Shown here one piece after another: positions 1 to 5,067 of a stretch of 5,067 nucleotides of DNA. The translations under genes were made by a program, and so were the position numbers. The notes beneath the pieces are model-generated. The model made no database searches. It had not been told where the DNA came from and worked only from the letters and a program-made list of their open reading frames with translations. Every line of letters starts with the position of its first letter. Position 1 is the first letter of the stretch. The stretch covers positions 1 to 5,067 of the forward strand of contig JAFPAS010000137.1 in the NCBI GenBank assembly GCA_017424205.1. Reading direction: 5' to 3'. This DNA comes from Prevotella sp. Its GTDB lineage: Bacteria; Bacteroidota; Bacteroidia; Bacteroidales; Bacteroidaceae.

Positions 1-61
1 AAAAGGATGTAAAACTATTCTGTTTAGATAAAAAAACACAAAAATAACCCATGCATAACGA

Positions 62-88
62 TTGTTTAAAATAAATAATGTAACTTTG
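62..88 (+). promoter_or_regulatory. Probable Bacteroidota-type promoter for rsfS and perhaps the whole gene run
   Basis: TAACTTTG at 81-88 matches the Bacteroidota -7 consensus TAnnTTTG exactly. A TTG at 62-64, 16 bases upstream, could be the -33 element, although it lacks the first T of TTTG and the spacing is on the short side. Transcription would begin a few bases after 88, leaving a leader of roughly 30-35 bases before the rsfS start. The rest of 1-129 is AT-rich and I see no gene in it. No equally good box was found in the other intergenic gaps, which suggests this promoter could serve several genes downstream. The -7 match is seen directly; its use as a promoter is inferred. Confidence 0.6.
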
Positions 89-129
89 CATCTTGAATGT
101 ATTTTTCTATTTAATAACTATTGAAAAAA

Positions 130-492
130 ATGACGACAGAAATAAAAAAATTAGTTGACAAGGCTGTAGAGGCTATTCAGGACAAAAAAGGACGCGACAT
201 AACAGTAATCGACCTCAGCGGCATAGACGGATGCATAACAAAAGCATTTGTTATATGCGAAGGAGGATCACCAAGCCAGATTGAAGCAATCACTGACTCT
301 GTTGAGGAGAAAATGAGAGTTGACCTCGGTGAAAAGCCTGTTAAGGTGGCTGGACTTGAGAACTGCGTATGGGTGGCGATGGACTATGTTGACATCATGG
401 TGCATGTCTTCGTGCCAGAAACACGCGACCACTATGACCTGGAACGCCTTTGGGCTGATGCTCCATCAGAGCAGATTCCTAACCTCGACTAA
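130..492 (+). CDS. rsfS: Ribosomal silencing factor RsfS (Iojap/YbeB family)
   Basis: This 120-residue protein belongs to the RsfS/YbeB/Iojap (DUF143) family. Known members bind ribosomal protein uL14 on the large subunit and block joining with the small subunit, which lowers translation when nutrients are scarce. The family pattern is clear: GCITKAFVICEGGSPSQ at residues 34-50, then WVAMDYVDIMVHVF at 81-94, and the C-terminal R-x-HYDLERLWADA at 99-111. Length is normal for the family (about 105-130 residues). I chose ATG at 130. An in-frame TTG at 121 would add three residues, but ATG is the more usual start and the extra residues are not part of the conserved core. No Shine-Dalgarno sequence is present; the region before the start is A-rich, as is common in Bacteroidota. 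It is the first gene after the promoter, 69 bases before ftsH. Confidence 0.93.
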   Translation: MTTEIKKLVDKAVEAIQDKKGRDITVIDLSGIDGCITKAFVICEGGSPSQIEAITDSVEEKMRVDLGEKPVKVAGLENCVWVAMDYVDIMVHVFVPETRDHYDLERLWADAPSEQIPNLD

Positions 493-505
493 TCTTGACT
501 CCCCA

Positions 506-529
506 AGCATGCTACATTTCATGCATGCT
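506..529 (+). repeat. GCATGC inverted repeat between rsfS and ftsH
   Basis: AGCATGC at 506-512 pairs with GCATGCT at 523-529, giving a 7-bp stem with a 10-base loop, 13 bases after the rsfS stop. Because GCATGC is itself palindromic, the arms are also direct repeats (GCATGCT at 507-513 and 523-529, 16 bases apart). There is no T-tract after it, so it is a poor intrinsic terminator. It could be a weak mRNA 3'-end or processing structure, or a pair of protein-binding sites. The repeat is seen directly; any function is open. Confidence 0.45.
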
Positions 530-561
530 GATTAGCAAACACAAACCATTAAAAACTTTTT

Positions 562-2535
562 ATGGCAAACAACCCTTATGGCGGAAACGGTCCAAAAAAC
601 AATCCAGAAGGACCGAAAATGCCAAAATTTAATATCAACTGGCTCTACACAATCATCATTGTAGTGCTCGCTGTGCTATTCTTCTCTGGTGGTGGTGAAA
701 TGGGAAAAACCGCATCGCAAGAGGCTACCTATAGCGACTTCAAGAAGTTTGTAGCCAATGGCTACGCCAGCAAAGTCGTTATCAACAAGAAGGATTCAGA
801 ACTGAAGATGTACGTAAAACCAGAAAACGTGCGTCAGGTGTTCAAAACGGCAGCAAAACAGGTAGGACCTAACCCTTACTTAAGAGTAAATTATGGTTCT
901 GTAGACCAAGTTGAGGAGTTCCTTAATCACCAGCAGACGCTGAAGAAATTCAACGGTTCGCTTGACTACGAGGCTCCGAGCTCTGGGTTCTATGAGGTGC
1001 TTATAACCTTCGGACCAACAATCCTGTTCATAGCAATATGGATTTTCCTCATCCGTCGCATGTCAAGAGGCATGGGTGGCGGCGGTGGCGGCATGGGAGG
1101 CATCTTCAATGTCGGAAAAAGCAAAGCACAGGAATACGGCAAGGATAATCCGCACGATATAACATTCAAAGATGTTGCCGGACAGGAAGGAGCAAAGCAG
1201 GAAGTGCAGGAAATTGTAGAATTTCTGAAGAATCCTAAGAAATATACAGATCTCGGAGGCAAAATACCAAAGGGAGCGCTGCTTGTTGGCCCTCCAGGAA
1301 CTGGTAAGACTCTGCTTGCAAAGGCTGTAGCTGGCGAGGCTGGTGTGCCTTTCTTCTCAATGTCGGGTTCTGACTTCGTTGAAATGTTCGTAGGTGTCGG
1401 TGCATCACGCGTACGAGACCTGTTCACCAAGGCTAAGGCTAAGGCACCAAGCATTGTCTTCATTGACGAGATTGACGCCGTAGGACGCGCACGAAGCAAT
1501 CATCCTGGCATGGGTGGAAACGACGAGCGTGAGAACACTCTGAATGCGCTGCTTACCGAGATGGACGGATTCGGAACAAACTCTGGCGTTATCATACTTG
1601 CGGCAACAAACCGTGTAGATATGCTCGACAAGGCTCTGCTGCGTGCAGGACGCTTTGACCGAGAAATCCACGTCGAACTGCCTGACCTCAACGAGCGCAA
1701 GGCAATATTCGGCGTTCACCTCAGACCAGTTAAGATTGACAAGAATCTTGACATCGAACTGCTGGCACGACAGACTCCTGGATTCTCAGGAGCAGATATC
1801 GCTAACGTATGTAACGAGGCGGCACTCATTGCAGCACGCGCTGACAAAAAATGTGTTGAAATGCAGGATTTCCTCTCTGCTGTCGACCGCATCATCGGTG
1901 GTCTTGAGAAGAAGACAAAAGTCATGACTGCCGAAGAGAAAAAGGCTATAGCATATCATGAGGCTGGCCACGCCACAATAAGCTGGTTCTGTCAGTATGC
2001 CAATCCGCTCGTAAAGGTAACAATAGTGCCTCGCGGAAGAGCACTCGGTGCTGCATGGTATCTGCCTGAGGAGCGTCAGATTACGACAAAAGAGGCTATG
2101 CTCGATGAGATTTGCGCATTGTTGGGTGGACGTGCAGCAGAAGATGTATTCCTCGGAAGAATATCTACTGGTGCCATGAACGACCTCGAACGTTCTACAA
2201 AGGCAGCCTACTCTATGGTGGCTTATGCCGGAATGAGTGACACACTGCCTAATATATGCTACTACAACCAGCAGGAATACTCATTCTCAAAGCCATATTC
2301 TGACACAACCGCACAGCAGATAGACCAGGAGGTGCTGCGAATGATTAACCAGCAGTATCAGCGCGCGAAGGCTATCCTTGAGGAGCATAGCGAAGGACAC
2401 AATGCCTTAGCTCAGCTGCTTATCGAGCGTGAGGTGATATTCGCTGAAGACGTAGAGAAGATCTTCGGAAAGCGCCCTTGGGCAAGCCGTTCAGAAGAGA
2501 TTCTAAACGATGAGCAGACAAACGAAACAACATAA
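562..2535 (+). CDS. ftsH: ATP-dependent zinc metalloprotease FtsH
   Basis: This 657-residue protein is a full-length FtsH, a hexameric inner-membrane AAA+ protease that extracts and degrades misfolded membrane proteins and short-lived regulators. In order: an Asn/Gly/Pro-rich cytosolic tail (1-26), membrane segment 1 (about 27-43), a periplasmic domain (about 45-145), membrane segment 2 (about 146-164), and a Gly-rich linker (170-180). The ATPase domain has Walker A GPPGTGKT (243-250), the pore loop MFVGVG (275-280), Walker B IVFIDEID (298-305) and a second region of homology with N350, D356 and putative arginine fingers R361 and R364. The protease domain has the zinc motif HEAGH (466-470, catalytic E467) and D541 as the likely third ligand. 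The motif usually written RPGRFDR reads RAGRFDR here, which should not impair function. ATG at 562 is the natural start and precedes the first membrane segment by about 26 residues; there is no Shine-Dalgarno motif, only an A/T-rich stretch. All catalytic residues are present. Confidence 0.98.
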   Translation: MANNPYGGNGPKNNPEGPKMPKFNINWLYTIIIVVLAVLFFSGGGEMGKTASQEATYSDFKKFVANGYASKVVINKKDSELKMYVKPENVRQVFKTAAKQVGPNPYLRVNYGSVDQVEEFLNHQQTLKKFNGSLDYEAPSSGFYEVLITFGPTILFIAIWIFLIRRMSRGMGGGGGGMGGIFNVGKSKAQEYGKDNPHDITFKDVAGQEGAKQEVQEIVEFLKNPKKYTDLGGKIPKGALLVGPPGTGKTLLAKAVAGEAGVPFFSMSGSDFVEMFVGVGASRVRDLFTKAKAKAPSIVFIDEIDAVGRARSNHPGMGGNDERENTLNALLTEMDGFGTNSGVIILAATNRVDMLDKALLRAGRFDREIHVELPDLNERKAIFGVHLRPVKIDKNLDIELLARQTPGFSGADIANVCNEAALIAARADKKCVEMQDFLSAVDRIIGGLEKKTKVMTAEEKKAIAYHEAGHATISWFCQYANPLVKVTIVPRGRALGAAWYLPEERQITTKEAMLDEICALLGGRAAEDVFLGRISTGAMNDLERSTKAAYSMVAYAGMSDTLPNICYYNQQEYSFSKPYSDTTAQQIDQEVLRMINQQYQRAKAILEEHSEGHNALAQLLIEREVIFAEDVEKIFGKRPWASRSEEILNDEQTNETT

Positions 2536-2546
2536 GAAACATGTGA

Positions 2547-2580
2547 CAGGTGCATGCGGCCAGATGACTGCATGCACCTG
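2547..2580 (+). terminator. Strong hairpin just after ftsH (terminator-like or mRNA-stabilising)
   Basis: CAGGTGCATGC at 2547-2557 pairs perfectly with GCATGCACCTG at 2570-2580: an 11-bp stem with a 12-base loop, beginning 11 bases after the ftsH stop. The loop could close by one further G-C pair beyond a G-T wobble. The sequence after the stem (ACATTAAATC) has no T-tract on the + strand, so it is not a classical intrinsic terminator. It may cause partial termination, or protect the 3' end of an rsfS-ftsH transcript. Its position, followed by a long gap before cdsA, fits a boundary inside the gene run. Structure is seen; role is inferred. Confidence 0.5.
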
Positions 2581-2679
2581 ACATTAAATCAAGTACTACA
2601 ACAAAACATAGACAGATAGAATTACAGAGTTTCAACAAACTAAAATTCCTAACTGAAATCATAACAATATGCATAAAAA

Positions 2680-2736
2680 CTCTGATTAATCTGAAAACAA
2701 AACAGGCATAAATCCGAAACATTTTCAGACACAGAG
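2680..2736 (+). promoter_or_regulatory. Candidate stem-loop in the leader of cdsA
   Basis: In the AT-rich gap between the ftsH hairpin and cdsA, TCTGAAAA (2690-2697) pairs with TTTTCAGA (2722-2729), and outside it CTCTG (2680-2684) pairs with CAGAG (2732-2736), separated by small unpaired stretches (5 and 2 bases). The whole element ends 27 bases before the cdsA ATG. The nested arms raise it above a random repeat, but the inner stem is AT-rich, the loop is 24 bases, and such matches arise by chance in biased sequence. I find no clean TAnnTTTG box in 2581-2763 and no credible small gene there. Confidence 0.25.
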
Positions 2737-2763
2737 AACAAATAAGACCAAATTTCTATTACT

Positions 2764-3672
2764 ATGAGCGACAAACTGAAAAATTTCATCGTAAGAGCCA
2801 TCACGGGTGTATTCTTCGTTGCGACAATGGTTGTTGGCATGCTTACCCCTGTAGCAATGATTGCACTGTTCACACTAATCACAATCCTTACCACATGGGA
2901 ATATACAGGATTGGTAAATAATAACGTTGAAAACGTACAGGTAAACCGATTCATCTCTACTGCTGCCAGCGCCTTCCTATTCCTTGCAATGGCAGCATAT
3001 TGCAGCGGAATGGCAACTGCCGAGGTGTTCATACCATACCTGCTCACCATTGTCTATCTGTTTGTGAGTGAGCTGTACACCGGCAACAAGAATCCGCTGG
3101 CCGACTGGGCATACACCATGATGGGACAGATGTACATAGCATTGGGATTCGCCGCAATAAATATTCTGGCTTTCCAGAATGCCAGCGGAGTGGTGACTTT
3201 CAGCACACTGGCACCGCTCAGCGTATTCATTTTCCTATGGACTAACGACACTGGAGCATACTGCGCCGGCTCACTCTTTGGCAAACATAAGCTCTTCCCG
3301 CGCATCTCTCCCGCAAAATCATGGGAAGGCAGCATCGGAGGCGGACTGCTCGTTATCATCGTTGCTGCAATCATTGGCTACATTGACGGAGTCGTCATTG
3401 CCAATCCTCCTTACGCAGAGGCGGCAGCAACCGTAAACGGCATGCCGGCATTGACTTTCAGCATACTGAAATGGGTAGGCATGGGCGTAGTAGTAGCTGT
3501 ATTTGGCACATGGGGCGACCTGGTTGAGTCGCTCATCAAGCGAACAATAGGAGTCAAGGACTCTGGCACAATCCTGCCAGGTCATGGTGGAATGCTTGAC
3601 CGCTTCGACTCTTCCCTGCTTGCCATACCTGCATGCGTCATTTATCTCTATGCTCTGCAGTATATGCTGTAA
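2764..3672 (+). CDS. cdsA: Phosphatidate cytidylyltransferase (CDP-diacylglycerol synthase)
   Basis: CdsA converts phosphatidic acid and CTP to CDP-diacylglycerol and pyrophosphate in the inner membrane, the branch point for phospholipid synthesis. The 302-residue protein is largely hydrophobic, with about eight or nine likely membrane segments (roughly 11-28, 29-46, 64-80, 86-103, 120-137, 149-170, 193-215, 232-250, 284-300). The family signature is complete near the C-terminus: S256, K259-R260, K265-D266, then PGHGG (272-276) and DRFDS (279-283), matching the PROSITE CdsA pattern position by position. A second conserved block, TNDTGAYCAGSLFGKHK, runs from 160 to 176, followed by SPAKSWEGS (182-190). 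The acidic residues of the signature (D252, D266, D279, D282) that would hold metal ions are present. Length is usual for the family. The ATG at 2764 gives a short polar N-terminus before the first membrane segment; no Shine-Dalgarno motif is seen. It lies 228 bases after ftsH and 56 before lpxB. Confidence 0.97.
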   Translation: MSDKLKNFIVRAITGVFFVATMVVGMLTPVAMIALFTLITILTTWEYTGLVNNNVENVQVNRFISTAASAFLFLAMAAYCSGMATAEVFIPYLLTIVYLFVSELYTGNKNPLADWAYTMMGQMYIALGFAAINILAFQNASGVVTFSTLAPLSVFIFLWTNDTGAYCAGSLFGKHKLFPRISPAKSWEGSIGGGLLVIIVAAIIGYIDGVVIANPPYAEAAATVNGMPALTFSILKWVGMGVVVAVFGTWGDLVESLIKRTIGVKDSGTILPGHGGMLDRFDSSLLAIPACVIYLYALQYML

Positions 3673-3728
3673 GATTTTACAGAACGCAAGACTAACGTTT
3701 AGATTTCTGACAATAGAAAATAAGAATA

Positions 3729-4883
3729 ATGAAATACTATCTCATAGTTGGAGAGGCATCAGGCGATCTGCATGCCTCTCATCTTATGGAAGCAATCAAA
3801 AAGCAAGACTCCAATGCTGAATTCCGCTTCTTCGGAGGCGATAACATGACGGCAGCTGGAGGAACAAGGGTAAGGCACTACAAAGAACTGGCATACATGG
3901 GATTTATTCCTGTGCTGATGCACCTGCCTACGATAATGAAGAATATGGCGCTGTGCAAGAAGGATATTGAGCAGTGGCAGCCTGATGTCGTAATACCTGT
4001 TGACTATGCAGGGTTCAATCTGAGCATATGCAAGTTTCTGAAAAAACTGCGCAAGAAGAAAAGAACGACACGTCCGAAGACATTCTATTATATAGCGCCG
4101 AAGATTTGGGCGTGGAAGGAATACAGAATAAAAAACTTCAAACGTGATGTTCAGGAGATGTTCTGCATCCTACCGTTTGAGGTTGACTTCTTCGAGAAAA
4201 AACATAATTACCGCGTACATTATGTAGGTAATCCTACTGCTGATGAGGTGCGAAAATTCAAAGCAGAATATACTGAGACACACGAAGAATTCTGCAATGC
4301 AAATAATCTTAATCCATATAGCCCTATCATTGCTATTCTGGCAGGCAGCAGAATACAGGAGATTCGCGACAATCTGCCATCAATGCTGCAAGCCGCACAA
4401 TTTGAAGGTTACCAATACGTCATTGCAGCCGCTCCAGCTATAGACGACAGCGTATATGCAGAAATCACCAAAGGTTATAATGTTCATATCGTTAGAAATA
4501 AGACCTATGCCCTGCTTTCACACTCAACTGCAGCTCTTGTCACAAGCGGCACAGCAACACTCGAAACGGCAATCTTCAATGTGCCTCAGGTGGTATGCTA
4601 CAAGACTCCTATGCCAAAACTGTTCAGATGGGCTTTCAACCATATCATTAAGTGTAAATACATCTCGCTCGTCAACCTTATCGCTGACAAGGAGATAGTG
4701 CAGGAGCTCTTTGCTGACCGTTTTACTGTAGAGGATATAGCCAGAGAACTTGAAAACATTCTGCCAAACGGCAACCGAAGGGAAATCATGCTGGACGGAT
4801 ATGAGAACGTGCGCCAACGCTTAGGCGACACTTCTGCACCCGAAAATGCTGCACGACAGATGATTGAATTACTGAAAAAATAG
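3729..4883 (+). CDS. lpxB: Lipid-A-disaccharide synthase
   Basis: LpxB (glycosyltransferase family 19) joins UDP-2,3-diacylglucosamine to 2,3-diacylglucosamine 1-phosphate (lipid X), making the beta-1,6 disaccharide core of lipid A on the cytosolic face of the inner membrane. The 384 residues match the usual length. Recognisable blocks are the N-terminal GEASGDLHAS (8-17), FFGGDNMTAAGG (34-45), ELAYMGF (53-59), the PDVVIPVDYAGFN stretch (85-97) with the conserved Asp at 92, YYIAPKIWAWKEYR (120-133), the HYVGNPTADEV segment (164-174), the nucleotide-sugar site LAGSRIQEI (204-212), VTSGTATLET (271-280) and SLVNLIADKEIVQEL (313-327). The equivalent of the E. coli N316 region is kept. The start at ATG 3729 is fixed by the conserved N-terminal MKYYLIVGEASGD. 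There is no Shine-Dalgarno motif, only GAAAATAAGAATA before the start. It is probably cotranscribed with cdsA. An inverted repeat covers codons 8-18. The presence of lpxB implies an outer membrane with lipopolysaccharide or lipooligosaccharide. Confidence 0.97.
   Translation: MKYYLIVGEASGDLHASHLMEAIKKQDSNAEFRFFGGDNMTAAGGTRVRHYKELAYMGFIPVLMHLPTIMKNMALCKKDIEQWQPDVVIPVDYAGFNLSICKFLKKLRKKKRTTRPKTFYYIAPKIWAWKEYRIKNFKRDVQEMFCILPFEVDFFEKKHNYRVHYVGNPTADEVRKFKAEYTETHEEFCNANNLNPYSPIIAILAGSRIQEIRDNLPSMLQAAQFEGYQYVIAAAPAIDDSVYAEITKGYNVHIVRNKTYALLSHSTAALVTSGTATLETAIFNVPQVVCYKTPMPKLFRWAFNHIIKCKYISLVNLIADKEIVQELFADRFTVEDIARELENILPNGNRREIMLDGYENVRQRLGDTSAPENAARQMIELLKK
3751..3780 (+). repeat. Inverted repeat within the first codons of lpxB
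   Basis: GAGAGGCAT at 3751-3759 pairs exactly with ATGCCTCTC at 3772-3780, a 9-bp stem with a 12-base loop beginning 22 bases after the first base of the lpxB start codon. It overlaps the codons for the conserved GEASGDLHAS motif, so protein constraint explains part of the sequence but not the pairing itself. In an mRNA it could slow translation initiation. The repeat is seen; a regulatory role is speculative. Confidence 0.3.
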
Positions 4884-5007
4884 CAAACTGGCAGTATACA
4901 CATCTTGTGGTGTCTCAAAGTTTAACCAGAAGCGAAACGACACAGAGGTATGCAACAACATTCATAAAACGATACGCAGACAAGAAGAGACATACAAATA
5001 ATTAGAT

Positions 5008-5050
5008 AAACCTACTGTAGCACCACGTCTCGTGGTGCTACAGTAGGTTT
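5008..5050. terminator. Intrinsic terminator, possibly two-way, after lpxB
   Basis: A perfect 20-bp inverted repeat (5008-5027 with 5031-5050) is separated by only TCT. The core is GTAGCACCACG / CGTGGTGCTAC, and the outer end is AAACC / GGTTT, followed by TTTTA when the last stem bases are counted. AAA on the left would give a short U-run on the minus strand too, so it may stop transcription from both sides. The U-runs are short, but the stem is long and GC-rich at the core. It lies 124 bases after the lpxB stop. The stretch between (4884-5007) holds no gene, RNA or clear promoter that I can see. Bases 5051-5067 are AT-rich and uninformative. Confidence 0.85.
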
Positions 5051-5067
5051 TAAACATATAGTATATT

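Noticed and set aside
39..46. CAAAAATA, a minus-strand match to TAnnTTTG that might be a leftward promoter
   Set aside because: No CAA or CAAA at the right distance could serve as its -33 element, the sequence is A-rich so a match is easy, and no leftward gene is visible in the window.
121..129. TTG at 121 as the rsfS start codon
   Set aside because: An in-frame ATG lies three codons downstream, the added residues fall outside the conserved core, and there is no Shine-Dalgarno motif to favour the TTG.
361..367. Gene-level anomaly in FtsH: RAGRFDR in place of the usual RPGRFDR (residue positions)
   Set aside because: Both arginines and the FDR stretch are kept, and I recall alanine at this position in related Bacteroidota proteins, so it is not a loss of function.
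990..1499. A 169-codon open frame on the minus strand inside ftsH
   Set aside because: It lies wholly antisense to the conserved ATPase region. The predicted protein is rich in Pro, Ser and Arg and has no recognisable domain, as expected of an antisense shadow of a conserved gene.
2554..2619. A 21-codon ATG frame within and after the ftsH hairpin
   Set aside because: Its start is buried in the 11-bp stem, it has no ribosome-binding context, and the peptide has no recognisable feature. Such short frames are expected by chance.
2649..3050. A 133-codon minus-strand frame over the cdsA leader and 5' end
   Set aside because: Most of it mirrors the cdsA coding sequence, it has no recognisable family, and its only non-overlapping part is AT-rich intergenic DNA.
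3700..3707. TAGATTTC before lpxB as a possible promoter box
   Set aside because: It differs from TAnnTTTG at the last base, has only a poor TTTT as a possible -33, and sits in a 56-base gap inside a likely operon.

Overview
The window reads as a compact run of housekeeping genes, all on the + strand, from a member of the Bacteroidota, most likely Bacteroidales and of a Prevotella-like type. Four things point there: the gene order rsfS-ftsH-cdsA-lpxB, the protein flavour (for example the FtsH C-terminal segment around YSFSKPYS), a TAnnTTTG-type promoter box before the first gene, and A-rich start regions with no Shine-Dalgarno motif at any of the four genes. The genus is an inference from memory of family sequences; no search was run.

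Layout: bases 1-129 are a non-coding, AT-rich leader with a probable promoter at about 62-88. rsfS (130-492) encodes a ribosomal silencing factor. A 69-base gap with a short GCATGC-based hairpin leads to ftsH (562-2535), a complete membrane AAA+ zinc protease. A strong 11-bp hairpin follows its stop codon by 11 bases, and the remaining AT-rich gap up to cdsA (2764-3672, CDP-diacylglycerol synthase) has a weaker candidate leader stem. lpxB (3729-4883, lipid A disaccharide synthase) follows after 56 bases. The window closes with 184 non-coding bases that end in a perfect 20-bp stem with a 3-base loop, very probably the end of the transcription unit and possibly a two-way terminator.

Together the genes link translation control (RsfS), membrane protein quality control (FtsH), the phospholipid precursor CDP-diacylglycerol (CdsA) and the outer-membrane glycolipid lipid A (LpxB). 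The grouping makes sense for envelope growth. In Escherichia coli FtsH sets the balance of lipopolysaccharide to phospholipid by degrading LpxC; whether it does so here is not shown.

I see no mobile element, CRISPR array, tRNA, rRNA, prophage gene or defence system, and no broken gene. The signals not explained by the genes are structural: an excess of the palindrome GCATGC, paired copies of which form hairpins on both sides of ftsH, an inverted repeat over the first codons of lpxB, and the long terminal hairpin. I do not find evidence for a novel system in this window.
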